A DNA stretch of 64,000 nucleotides from CAIKOD01 sp035505975 (GTDB lineage Archaea > Halobacteriota > Methanomicrobia > Methanomicrobiales > Methanospirillaceae), in the NCBI GenBank assembly GCA_035505975.1, contig DATJQJ010000010.1, forward strand, positions 1 to 64,000, read 5' to 3'. A model generated the notes under the pieces. That model searched no databases and had not been told where the DNA came from. It saw only the letters and a program-made list of their open reading frames with translations. This document shows positions 35,232 to 43,846 of this stretch, one piece after another. The stretch's first letter is position 1. Each line of letters opens with the position of its first letter. A program made the position numbers and the translations under genes.

Positions 35232-35794
35232 CAGAGAAATTCCTCCTCACGGCACGATGAACAGAGCATGACGTTATCGACCCGCTTCAGCTCGTCCGAC
35301 ATCTTGCCGCATCTGTTGCAGGTGCCGATGAAGGACTCGTCGACCCGGTTTATCTCGATTAGGTCGGCCATGAGGTCGTTCATTTCTGTTGATACCGTGA
35401 GCAGGTCCCGAACGGTGATGATACCGATGACTTTCTTCTGATCGTTCACGACAGGGAGCCGTCTGACTTTATGTCGGACCATCATATGGGCCGCATCTCC
35501 CACGGTCTTGCCGGCTGACACCGTAATCAGCGGAGTGCTCATAATCTCGCTGACGAGCACGGTGCCGGGTCTCTTGTCTTTAGCCACGACCTTGCAGTTA
35601 ATATCCTCCTCGGTAACAATACCAATCGGCAGGTTGTTCTGGAGAACAATGCAACTCCCCACCTCATCCCTGCACATCGCCTTGGCTGCACTCGCTACAT
35701 TGGCCTCAATTCCTATGGTAGTCGGCTCATTTTGCATGATTTCAGTCAGCGGTACGCGGGTTTCGAAATGGATCTGGTCTTTCGCATTTTTCAA
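35231..35794 (-). CDS. CBS pair with C-terminal zinc ribbon
   Basis: A 187-residue protein with two CBS motifs (GIVTEEDI, GIITVRDL) and a C-terminal zinc ribbon built from CNRCGKM and CSSCREE. The start is a TTG at 35794 preceded by GGAGGTGA, a strong ribosome-binding site. It is the first gene of the five-gene CBS run; a TATA-like TTTTATATTGA lies near 35842. The ribbon suggests DNA, RNA or protein binding, so this member could link ligand sensing to gene control. That is inference. Confidence 0.92.
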   Translation of the reverse strand: MKNAKDQIHFETRVPLTEIMQNEPTTIGIEANVASAAKAMCRDEVGSCIVLQNNLPIGIVTEEDINCKVVAKDKRPGTVLVSEIMSTPLITVSAGKTVGDAAHMMVRHKVRRLPVVNDQKKVIGIITVRDLLTVSTEMNDLMADLIEINRVDESFIGTCNRCGKMSDELKRVDNVMLCSSCREEEFL

Positions 35795-36010
35795 GAGTTC
35801 ACCTCCATATGATTACTACAATTTACCATACAGCAAGCCATCAATATAAAAGAATTGGTACGCACAGGACTATTCCGGGAGTATTTAGGGATAATAAATC
35901 CATTAAGATAAATATTATCCGGAGAATTGCATATGATAATATGGTGTGCCGCTGATTTTACAAGAGGATTATTCCATGGCAGGATCTGAAGTGACAGCAA
36001 GGGGTGTCTG

Positions 36011-36652
36011 ATGGATATATTCGTGCAGACAAGGAACAGCTTCTCAAGGTTTCTCGCTGCTTTTTTTAAGAAAAAGCGCTCGCGGATCGGGATATACGGG
36101 CCGCCAAATGCCGGTAAAACAACCCTTGCCAACAGGATCGCCAGGGACTGGGCGGGCGATTCGGTCGGGGCCGTAAGTGAAATACCTCACGAAACGCGAC
36201 GGGCATCGAGAAAACAGGATATCAGGATCACCGGTGCGAACGGTCACACGATCACCATCGATATCGTCGATACCCCAGGGGTAACGACGAAGATCGATTA
36301 CAAGGAGTTCCTCGAATACGGCATGGATAAGGACGAAGCAATCACCCGGGCGAGGGAGGCGACTGAAGGTGTGGCAGAGGCGATGCATTGGCTCCGGGAA
36401 GACATCGACGGGGTCGTCTACATGCTCGACAGCACGGTCGACCCGTTTTTACAGGTGAATATCATGATGATCGGGATCATCGAGAGCAGGAACCTTCCGG
36501 TGATAATTGCAGCCAATAAGATCGATCTCCCTGATGCATCGCCCCAGAAGATACGGAGCGCTTTTCCCCAGCACCCTGTCGTCCCGGTCTCATGCCTCGA
36601 AGGAAAAAATATTGAAGAACTCTATGAACAGATGGTACATACATTCAGGTGA
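36011..36652 (+). CDS. arvA: Small GTPase, Era/OapA-ArvA-like
   Basis: A 213-residue GTPase with P-loop GPPNAGKTT at residues 30-38, the switch region ETRRAS, G3 motif DTPG and G4 NKID. It is followed by a DUF2073 and a zinc-ribbon gene. The same trio is known in Euryarchaeota as OapABC or ArvABC; ArvA was reported to drive extracellular vesicle formation in Haloferax. Assigning the symbol relies on recollection and on this synteny. The N-terminal helix (about residues 1-20) is hydrophobic with a basic end and could contact membrane. Confidence 0.8.
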   Translation: MDIFVQTRNSFSRFLAAFFKKKRSRIGIYGPPNAGKTTLANRIARDWAGDSVGAVSEIPHETRRASRKQDIRITGANGHTITIDIVDTPGVTTKIDYKEFLEYGMDKDEAITRAREATEGVAEAMHWLREDIDGVVYMLDSTVDPFLQVNIMMIGIIESRNLPVIIAANKIDLPDASPQKIRSAFPQHPVVPVSCLEGKNIEELYEQMVHTFR

Positions 36653-36677
36653 CAGAGATGATGTGTGGGGTTGAACT

Positions 36678-37046
36678 ATGATACAGGGTGTCCAGATTGA
36701 CCTGATTTCTGAGGACCGTCTCGATAACCTGACATCGATGGAGAAGATCCACCTGATCCTCGACAAGGTGCGCCAGGGGACGATCGTCATTCTCGAAAAG
36801 GGCCTTGAACCTGAAGAGCAGAGCAAGCTCATAGAGATGACCATGAAGGAGATACTGCCCGACGATTTTAACGGCATCGAGATGGAGACGTATCCGGCAA
36901 AGGAGGAGAATTCCTTTCTCTCGAGGTTGATAGGAAAAGGAAAGCATACCAGTGCAGCCCGGTTGACGGTCATCGGCCCTGCAAACCAGATCAGGATGAT
37001 TAAAAAAGACAAAGACCAGATCAGTGCCTGGATATCGACACGGTGA
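36678..37046 (+). CDS. arvB: DUF2073 protein, OapB/ArvB-like
   Basis: A 122-residue protein with the DUF2073 pattern (VQIDLISEDRLDNLTSMEKIHLILDKVRQGTIVILEKGL). It lies 25 bases after the GTPase and 7 bases before the zinc-ribbon gene. No enzyme motif is seen. In Euryarchaeota it is the invariant neighbour of the GTPase, and this context is the main evidence for a role in the same pathway. Confidence 0.78.
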   Translation: MIQGVQIDLISEDRLDNLTSMEKIHLILDKVRQGTIVILEKGLEPEEQSKLIEMTMKEILPDDFNGIEMETYPAKEENSFLSRLIGKGKHTSAARLTVIGPANQIRMIKKDKDQISAWISTR

Positions 37047-37053
37047 CTTTGCA

Positions 37054-37452
37054 ATGCCCCACAAGTGCATGCAGTGCGGGAGAGAATACAAAAGTGCATC
37101 GCCGGCAATTCTCAGGGGGTGCGAGAGTTGCGGGGGACGAAAATTCCTCTTTGTGGGCGAGAGGGAACGGAACGAGGATGTCCTCTCAGAAAAATCAACG
37201 GTTACCCTTGCTGAAGAGTCCTTCTCAAAAGTCCTGGAAGTCCCAAACGATCCGGAACAGCAGCAGGACTTCGCAACCAGGCTTGAAAGTATCAGGATTG
37301 TTGCGCCCGGGACCTACGAACTGAATATTGAAAAGCTTGCTGATAGCGACGAACGGGTCGTCTCGATAGGCACGGAAGGTAATTACGTGGTAGACCTCCA
37401 TTCCATGGCAAAACCAAAGAAGGATAAACCGAAAAAAGAGAAGAGACGCTAA
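37054..37452 (+). CDS. arvC: Zinc-ribbon protein, OapC/ArvC-like
   Basis: A 132-residue protein with an N-terminal zinc ribbon (C5, C8 and C23, C26) and a C-terminal half of alternating beta strands ending in a Lys-rich tail. The ATG at 37054 was chosen, with GGTGA upstream, rather than an in-frame start that would extend back into the DUF2073 gene. It completes the arvABC-like operon. Its partner and binding target are unknown. Confidence 0.78.
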   Translation: MPHKCMQCGREYKSASPAILRGCESCGGRKFLFVGERERNEDVLSEKSTVTLAEESFSKVLEVPNDPEQQQDFATRLESIRIVAPGTYELNIEKLADSDERVVSIGTEGNYVVDLHSMAKPKKDKPKKEKRR

Positions 37453-37490
37453 AATTCCCAGGTAATCGTTATAATTTTTTCAGCCCTGGT

Positions 37491-37680
37491 AAATTCCTCA
37501 TTCATAATTAAGGTGTCACTTACGAGAGTGAGGCGGTTTCACCCTCTCCCCTGTCCCTCCTCAAGAAGGATAGTCACGAACATGGTCGATCTGGATTGAG
37601 AATTAATCGGTTTCTGTGCAACTCCCGTCCCAGCCGGGGCCGCCATGGCGGCAGGGAATGAGCCCCTGGAGCACTAATTG
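37491..37680 (-). repeat. Dispersed structured repeat R5 (full length, minus orientation)
   Basis: Read on the minus strand it contains GTGCTCCAGGGGCTC, the hairpin CAGGG..CCCTG in place of CGGGGC/GCCCCG, the perfect palindrome GCCGCCATGGCGGC, and GGCTGGGACGGGAG. It ends near GAGGAATTT. It lies between the convergent arvC and aIF1 genes, in the gap 37453-37881; the remaining bases of that gap show only AT-rich runs. Confidence 0.83.
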
Positions 37681-37881
37681 TCGTTTCTGTCTAAGGATAA
37701 TTAAGGGATACCCGGTCTAGATACCCATAGCAGCATCACCTTGTCTCTACATCACTGAAACGTCACCAGAAATCAAAGGAAATCTGCGGATGAAAAAAAA
37801 TTTGAGTAGGGAATATTAACGGTACTTTTTTTCAAAAAATCGAGGGGCGACGCGAAAACCCTTGTCCCGGGAAACTGCCGA

Positions 37882-38187
37882 TCAGCTTATGTTGTCAACA
37901 CTGTATCCCTTTGCGGCCAGGAGTTCCTTTACCCTGTCGCGATGATTTCCCTGCAATTCGATGGAATTTCCTTTTACGGTTCCACCACAGGCGAGCTTGC
38001 CCTTCATGAATTTTGAAAGGTCTTCGAGATCAATGTCGGTAGGATCGAGTCCCTCGATTACGGTGACTTCTTTCCCATAACGTCTTTTATTTACCTTGAC
38101 ATTGATCCTTTGCTGTTCTTTTGCTACCTCCTCACAAATACAAAGTTCCTTAGGTAGTCCGCAGGTTGGACAAATCCCACCATTCAT
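37882..38187 (-). CDS. Translation initiation factor aIF1 (SUI1 family)
   Basis: A 101-residue SUI1-family factor that promotes start-codon fidelity. The N-terminus has a CPTCGLPKELCICEE cluster (C6, C9, C16, C18) that may bind zinc, and the core KRRYGKEVTVIEGLDPTDIDLEDLSKFMKGKLACGGTV is typical. It is monocistronic and transcribed divergently from the arvABC side across repeat R5. Length fits archaeal aIF1. Confidence 0.94.
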   Translation of the reverse strand: MNGGICPTCGLPKELCICEEVAKEQQRINVKVNKRRYGKEVTVIEGLDPTDIDLEDLSKFMKGKLACGGTVKGNSIELQGNHRDRVKELLAAKGYSVDNIS

Positions 38188-38333
38188 TACCTGTACCTTT
38201 AAAAGTTTCGTTATTTATTTCTTGGCATGATAAACCGTAATTATCAGGGTATCCCAATGCAGAGCGGTTATCGCAAAATTACCTTCATAATACCTGCCGG
38301 TGATTAGACTCACAGGGTAACCATCCGGTGGTT

Positions 38334-39977
38334 TTAATCACAGACTTTACAGGAACCGGCACCTGCAGCAAGCACCTGCAGGTTCTTGCTGTTATTACGG
38401 TACACCGTGATCCCCTTGCACCCCGACTCCCTTGCAAGGGTAAAAATCCGGGAGACCTCACCGGGCGTGGCAGACTCGGGGAGATTGACGGTCTTCGATA
38501 CGGCATTATCCACATATTTTTGCACTTCTGCCTGCATCCTGACGTGGTGTTCGGGGGGAATTTCATGCGCTGTCCTGAGCACCTCCCTGATATGCTCGGG
38601 GATGGGCAGTCCTTCGACACTGCCCGTGCGCCGGACTTTTGCCAGTAAATCCATTCCGGACCTGACCCTGGATAACAGGCGGGTAACGACCTCCGGGGTG
38701 ATCTCGATCCAGGTTCCCTGCAGGGATCTTCTCATGACGAGCGAAAAGTAAGGTTCGATACCGCTGCTCGTATCGGCTATGAGGTGAAGCGATCCGGTAG
38801 GAGCCACCGTTGTGACAGTCGCGTTACGCATATCAGTTTGGTATATGCTCATATCGATCGCAGGAAACGACCCTTTTTTTACTCCCATCTCATATGAAGC
38901 CTGTTTTGCCTCGTCCTGGATAACCGACATTACTTGTCCGGCAATAACGACGGCTTCATCCGAAGAATAGGGGATATCGAGCCTGATTAGTAAATCGGCA
39001 AGACCCATGACACCTAGTCCGATCTTCCGGGTCCGTAGTGTTGCTTCCCTGATCCTCCTGGTAGGAAACCAGGTTGCATCGATGACCGCATCGAGGAACC
39101 GGACCGCGAGACGAGCCGTTTCCCTGATTCGTTCCTCGTCAATGTCTCCTTTTACCAGAAATTGCGAAAGGTTGATACTGCCGAGGTTGCAGCTCTCGAA
39201 CGGCAACAGCGGCTGCTCGCCGCATGGATTGGTCGCCTCAAAGGGCCCGAGTCCCGGCACGGTATTTTTTTCATTGATCCGGTCGAAGAACAGCATTCCG
39301 GGGTCGCCCGAACTCCATGCTGCACGTGCCACGGCATCCCAGAGATCGCCGGGTGCAATTGTCTCCCTGATCTCCCGGTTCCTCGGGTTGACAAGCCCGT
39401 ATTCTCTTCCCGATGAAAGGCACTCGAAAAACTTCCCATCGAATCCAACGGAAAGATTGAAATTATCGAGACCCCACCTTCGCTTAACATCGATAAAGGC
39501 AAGGATATCGGGGTGCGAGCTTGCAAGCACACCCATATTCGCCCCTCTTCTTCTTCCACCCTGCCTGAGGGCATTGGTCGCCTCGTCGAACACGCGGATA
39601 AACGGGAGGGGCCCTCCTGCAACGCCGGGTCTTCCGCCGACCTGATCGTTAGAGGGGCGAACCTTTGAAAAAGAAAAACCGGTCCCCCCGCCGGTTTTAT
39701 GGATCTGTGCCATGATGCCGAGAGTCCTGAAGATCCCCTGGATCGAGTCTTCGACAGGCAGTACAAAACATGCAGCGAGCTGCCCCCTGGGCAGACCGGC
39801 ATTCATCAGGGTGGGAGAATTTGGCAGGAATGCAAGGTCTTTCATCACCTGGTAAAAGCGGCTGCACTCGGACGTGCCCACGGCGCGTGCAACCCGCAAA
39901 AAGACGTCCCCGGGGGTTTCGCCCGGAAGCGTATATTTTGCCGCCAGCAGTGTCCGGGCATTCATGCTTAGACTCAT
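38334..39977 (-). CDS. nrdJ: Class II (adenosylcobalamin-dependent) ribonucleotide reductase
   Basis: A 547-residue enzyme that reduces ribonucleotides with B12. Active-site residues are visible: redox pair C70 and C263 (SCNLGSINL), the radical C252, and N250/E254 in NPCGE. The C-terminal CxxC (SCKVC) shuttles electrons. The ATG at 39977 is preferred; earlier in-frame ATGs at 39998 and 40022 lie in the TATA region. The family often has an ATP-cone at the N-terminus, which is missing here. It is divergent from cobyric acid synthase, whose pathway makes its cofactor. Confidence 0.93.
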   Translation of the reverse strand: MSLSMNARTLLAAKYTLPGETPGDVFLRVARAVGTSECSRFYQVMKDLAFLPNSPTLMNAGLPRGQLAACFVLPVEDSIQGIFRTLGIMAQIHKTGGGTGFSFSKVRPSNDQVGGRPGVAGGPLPFIRVFDEATNALRQGGRRRGANMGVLASSHPDILAFIDVKRRWGLDNFNLSVGFDGKFFECLSSGREYGLVNPRNREIRETIAPGDLWDAVARAAWSSGDPGMLFFDRINEKNTVPGLGPFEATNPCGEQPLLPFESCNLGSINLSQFLVKGDIDEERIRETARLAVRFLDAVIDATWFPTRRIREATLRTRKIGLGVMGLADLLIRLDIPYSSDEAVVIAGQVMSVIQDEAKQASYEMGVKKGSFPAIDMSIYQTDMRNATVTTVAPTGSLHLIADTSSGIEPYFSLVMRRSLQGTWIEITPEVVTRLLSRVRSGMDLLAKVRRTGSVEGLPIPEHIREVLRTAHEIPPEHHVRMQAEVQKYVDNAVSKTVNLPESATPGEVSRIFTLARESGCKGITVYRNNSKNLQVLAAGAGSCKVCD

Positions 39978-39997
39978 TGACCGGTAAAGGACTGCCA

Positions 39998-40011
39998 TTT
40001 TATTTAAAATT
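39998..40011. promoter_or_regulatory. Shared TATA-like element between nrdJ and cbiP
   Basis: TTTTATTTAAAATT reads as a TATA box in both directions (its reverse is AATTTTAAATAAAA). It lies about 28 bases from the nrdJ ATG at 39977 and about 30 from the cbiP ATG at 40035, so both mRNAs could be leaderless. Only 57 bases separate the two starts, so any other control element must be very compact. Confidence 0.6.
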
Positions 40012-40034
40012 CGCACATACATCTATGTGTCCCG

Positions 40035-41498
40035 ATGTCAGTGATTATCCTGGGTACAGCATCCCATACAGGAAAAAGCACGGTCGTAGCTGCCCTGTGC
40101 CGGGCGCTTGCGAACCGGGGCATCTCAGTCGCACCATTCAAGTCCCAGAATATGAGCCTCAACTCATATGTAACCCCCGACGGTTGTGAAATCGGTATTG
40201 CCCAGGCCATGCAGGCGTTTGCCGCAAAAATCACTCCAACGGCCACGATGAACCCGATCCTCCTTAAACCGAAAGGGGGCATGGTATCGCAGGTCATCCT
40301 TCTCGGGCACCCCTATAAGGACGTTGTTATCTCAGAATATTACAGGGAGACCGATCACCTGTTAAGGACCGCTCTCGACGCTGCAGGGCGGCTTTGCCGG
40401 GAGTATGGGGATATCGTGGTTGAAGGTGCGGGAGGAGCTGCCGAAATCAACCTTTACTCCCGGGATATCGCGAACATCAGGCTCTCCGAAGCACTTGATT
40501 TTCCTATTATTCTCGTTGCTGACATCGAACGGGGAGGGGTGTTTGCCTCGGTATACGGGACCATGGAACTCCTGCCTCCGGGGATCAGGAACAAGGTCAG
40601 GGGCATCATCATCAACAAGTTCCGGGGCGATCCCGGGATTTTTTCACCGGGCCCGGAGATGATCGAGGAGCTTACGGGGGTGCCGGTCCTCGGTGTATTG
40701 CCATATTTCGACATCCCGCTCCCGAGCGAGGATTCCCTTTCGCTCGGCGATAAAAAGACCGGGACATATCCAGTGAAGGTTGCCGTTATCAGGCTGCCAC
40801 ATATATCGAATTTCACCGATTTCGAGCTCCTCGAACGATATTGTTCGCTTTCCTATGTTCAGCCCGGCGGGGATCTGTCCGGGTTCGACTGCATCATTAT
40901 ACCCGGCACGAAAAACACCATCGAAGACCTTGCGGAGCTGAAACTGGGTGGCGCTGCCGACGATATCATCCGTGCCAGGGTCTTGGGAGTCCCGATCATC
41001 GGTATCTGCGGCGGATACCAGATGCTCGGGAGAGAGATTCACGATTCGGGCGTTGAGTCAAAAGCCGGCACCTATCCCGGCCTGGGCCTTCTCGATGGGG
41101 TAACCAGGTTTACCGGTTATGAGAAACAGACGACCAGGGTTGTCTACACGGCATGCCCGTACCCTCCGATACTTGCAGGTATTGGTACAGTCGAGGGGTA
41201 CGAGATCCACATGGGCACAACCGAGAGAGGCCGCGACCGCCCGGCATTCGGGCCCGAAGGTGCCGTATCTGACGACGGCATCGTTATCGGAACGTACATG
41301 CACGGCCTCCTGACAAACCGTACGGCTGTCAACGCCCTTCTCTCCTACCTCTATAAGAAAAAAGGGGAAACCTTTACACCTATTCAGGAGGACGAAACGC
41401 ACGACTGCTATGACGAACTTGCCGGCATCTTCGAACGTCATATCGATATGGATGCGGTGCTCCGCATATTTAACGAAAATCATGACAGAGACCATTGA
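40035..41498 (+). CDS. cbiP: Cobyric acid synthase
   Basis: A 487-residue enzyme that amidates adenosylcobyrinic acid a,c-diamide to cobyric acid. The dethiobiotin-synthase-like N-terminus is ILGTASHTGKSTVVAAL; the glutaminase half has catalytic C325 (GICGGYQ) and H423 (TYMHGLL). It lies divergent to nrdJ, which consumes the product cofactor. Other cobamide genes are not nearby. It also supports the corrinoid-dependent methyltransferases of methanogens. Confidence 0.95.
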   Translation: MSVIILGTASHTGKSTVVAALCRALANRGISVAPFKSQNMSLNSYVTPDGCEIGIAQAMQAFAAKITPTATMNPILLKPKGGMVSQVILLGHPYKDVVISEYYRETDHLLRTALDAAGRLCREYGDIVVEGAGGAAEINLYSRDIANIRLSEALDFPIILVADIERGGVFASVYGTMELLPPGIRNKVRGIIINKFRGDPGIFSPGPEMIEELTGVPVLGVLPYFDIPLPSEDSLSLGDKKTGTYPVKVAVIRLPHISNFTDFELLERYCSLSYVQPGGDLSGFDCIIIPGTKNTIEDLAELKLGGAADDIIRARVLGVPIIGICGGYQMLGREIHDSGVESKAGTYPGLGLLDGVTRFTGYEKQTTRVVYTACPYPPILAGIGTVEGYEIHMGTTERGRDRPAFGPEGAVSDDGIVIGTYMHGLLTNRTAVNALLSYLYKKKGETFTPIQEDETHDCYDELAGIFERHIDMDAVLRIFNENHDRDH

Positions 41499-41603
41499 AT
41501 ATCTGGCAGGGATTATTAAGAAAAATTCAGCTTATTGAGTTTCTCTGTTCAAAGTTGCTTTTACGGGTTTTTTTCTTCATCTTTCACGATCTTAACTGAA
41601 ATT

Positions 41604-41776
41604 GCATAATCTGATGCTCCCGGGGCTCCGCCCCGAAACCAGTGGCGGCCCCTGTTGCGATAAGGACCAGGACACCGGAAAGGTAAATTTCTTGTCTCAA
41701 TGCCGAACCAGTCCAACGATTATCTTATTGGAAGGGGTGCAGGGATGGGGTACAGCCCCCTCTGTCAATGTGGCCT
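41604..41776 (+). repeat. Dispersed structured repeat R6
   Basis: Left module CTGATGCTCCCGGGGCTCC with the hairpin CGGGGC/GCCCCG; then CCTGTTGCGATAAGG. The right end, GCAGGGATGGGG..CCCCCTCTGTC, can again pair. The middle differs from other copies. It lies between the convergent cbiP and the 430-residue coiled-coil gene. The rest of the gap 41499-41958 holds nothing recognisable. Confidence 0.75.
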
Positions 41777-41958
41777 TCCAGGCGTGAATGAACATGTCAA
41801 CAGAGCCGGAAACTTGAATTTTCCAGGAGGCTTTCAGTATCTGAACGACTGTTCGATATCAGTCATTTACCCGATCGGCAATGTTTCTTTGCAAAAATCG
41901 ATCAGGTATCGCCAGAGCCGACAAGTACGAACGAATCCACGGGCGATCCCGGGCCGGT

Positions 41959-43251
41959 TTAGCTATTATTTTCTTCACTTGAGCGTGAAATCCGGACCTG
42001 GACGCCAGAATGCCGGGTCATGTGGTCTTCCAGCTGCTGGATCAGCTCAGGGATCTCTTTCGTATCGGTCTCAATTTTTTGGCGTGAATCGATAATATTT
42101 CTTTCACTCTCATGAAGCTCTGATTTTTTGTACCTGGCTCTCTTTTCCAGCGCCTCTTTTTCATGGATAAATGTATCGCGCCCGATCTCCTCCCTGATCT
42201 CCCTGATCTGGTCGTTGATATCTCCGGACTTCCGGAACACCTCCATAAGACGGGAGGGGAGCCTCGTGGGGCCGGAAAAAAATTCCTGTTCCTCCCCGTT
42301 TTTGAGGGTAATCTCTCCGGATGCAACCATTTCGGTGACCGGCTGGAGAACACCCGAGATCATCGGAAGAAGCTCGTCCGCCACGGGCATCTCATTTTTG
42401 GAGAGGGTTTCAACCAGGACATGGATCTTTTTACCGAGGGGATCGTTATGGTCTTTATGCGCAACTTTTTCGGCCCTCCTCATTACGTGGACCACTATTC
42501 CCGCAAGGACTGTCATTTCGTCGGTAATTCTTTCATGTTCCTGCAGGAGGTCCTGCTCGATCCTTGCAAGCTCGGTATAGCGGTTAAAACGTGGATCGCT
42601 CCCGGCAGCCGTGACCTGGCGGGAGAGTTCTTCCTGTTCCTTCCCAAGTCTTGCCGCCTCATCGATCAGCCGGGGCAGGTCCTTTTCAAGATCGTCACGT
42701 TCCCGCTGAATACGGACCAGCGACTGGTGGATAGTCCTGATCTTCCCGAGAGTTTCGTGCTTTGACCTGGATTCGGCGAAGACAGGGTTCATCGCATTGA
42801 CTTCTTTACCGATCCGCGATACCTCAGCCTGGATCAGTTTCATCTGTTCTGGAAAGACCCTTACGAGGTACCGGCCCGGGCCCTGGGAAGACTTGATACA
42901 CCCTTTCAGGCATTCTGCCACCGCATGATAAAATTCTTCAGTTTTCTCGGGGTACGGCCTGGAGAGGGCAGACATCATGGCTTTCTTATAGAGGGGAAGG
43001 GAATTTTCGGCCACCTTCTCGAGTTTCGCGAACCCCGTCCCTTCGTGATCGCCTTTCCCGAGCTCTGGGACCAGGATCTTTAACGATGCGATCGCCTCCA
43101 TAACCGGCTTTCTCGAGGCAGACACCCGGGATTCCTCTATTCCCCTGATTTTTTTCTGTTCTGTGTCGAGCCACCCGGGGACATCCGGGATCGCTATTTT
43201 GAGGGGTTGCTCCTCCTCCTTCGCGAACAGGTCCTTAATTTTTTTGAACAT
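41959..43251 (-). CDS. Coiled-coil protein, unknown function
   Basis: This 430-residue protein is mostly helical, with heptad-like segments at about residues 150-230 and 335-420. No signal peptide, membrane helix or catalytic motif is seen; the N-terminal 25 residues are basic. It may bind or scaffold other proteins, but the neighbours (nadM, cbiP) do not suggest a shared role. The family was not recognised. It ends beside repeat R6. Confidence 0.8.
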   Translation of the reverse strand: MFKKIKDLFAKEEEQPLKIAIPDVPGWLDTEQKKIRGIEESRVSASRKPVMEAIASLKILVPELGKGDHEGTGFAKLEKVAENSLPLYKKAMMSALSRPYPEKTEEFYHAVAECLKGCIKSSQGPGRYLVRVFPEQMKLIQAEVSRIGKEVNAMNPVFAESRSKHETLGKIRTIHQSLVRIQRERDDLEKDLPRLIDEAARLGKEQEELSRQVTAAGSDPRFNRYTELARIEQDLLQEHERITDEMTVLAGIVVHVMRRAEKVAHKDHNDPLGKKIHVLVETLSKNEMPVADELLPMISGVLQPVTEMVASGEITLKNGEEQEFFSGPTRLPSRLMEVFRKSGDINDQIREIREEIGRDTFIHEKEALEKRARYKKSELHESERNIIDSRQKIETDTKEIPELIQQLEDHMTRHSGVQVRISRSSEENNS

Positions 43252-43339
43252 TCAGATCACGTTCTGCAGTCTGGAAAAATCAGTTTCCTGAGGCCTATCC
43301 CGGTATCCGACATTTTCCATGGATTTTTGAAATATCAGC

Positions 43340-43846
43340 CTAATCATCCCTTGCTATCTCGCGGAGGCGTCCAACCCCGTCGATCTCCCGGATCACCCTG
43401 ACGACCCTGGGCGGGACAAGGGGCTCCCATGGTTCCCCGGATAGCATCCTTCTCCGTATCTCGGTGCCGCTATGAGTGGCACGCTCGTACATGGACGGGG
43501 AATTGACGGGAATTCCTGCTTCGCCAAACAACCTGACCACGAGAGGGTTACTTGAATAGACGGTATCGAACGGGGGCGTCATCGCCCTGACATGGGCAAC
43601 CCACAGGGCATTCCGCCTGATGTCTTCGATGGGGATAACGTAAAACGGGCAACCCAGGCCATCAAGAGCCGTTGTGATCATGAGTACCCGTTCGCCTGCG
43701 GTAAACGGGTTCTCGAGCTCATGACTGAGCTGGGCCGTGCCTACCCCGATCACTATCTCGTCCGCCTCGAGAGCGATCTGCTCGAGCACTGTCTGGTGCC
43801 CTGTATGGTAGGGCTGGAACCGCCCGATGTAAAATGCCCGGCTCAT
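43340..43846 (-). CDS. nadM: Nicotinamide-nucleotide adenylyltransferase
   Basis: A 168-residue nucleotidyltransferase that makes NAD from NMN and ATP. GRFQPYHTGHQTVL carries the family's HxGH-type motif and SGTEIRRRMLSGEPW is the C-terminal ISTxxR-like motif. The start ATG at 43846 overlaps the larB stop (ATGA); a longer in-frame read would extend back into larB. The archaeal NadM lacks the bacterial NadD features. Confidence 0.94.
   Translation of the reverse strand: MSRAFYIGRFQPYHTGHQTVLEQIALEADEIVIGVGTAQLSHELENPFTAGERVLMITTALDGLGCPFYVIPIEDIRRNALWVAHVRAMTPPFDTVYSSNPLVVRLFGEAGIPVNSPSMYERATHSGTEIRRRMLSGEPWEPLVPPRVVRVIREIDGVGRLREIARDD

Noticed and set aside
38188..40035. Cobalamin riboswitch for nrdJ or cbiP
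   Set aside because: The gap between the two starts is only 57 bases, too short for a B12 riboswitch; the TATA element is the only visible signal.
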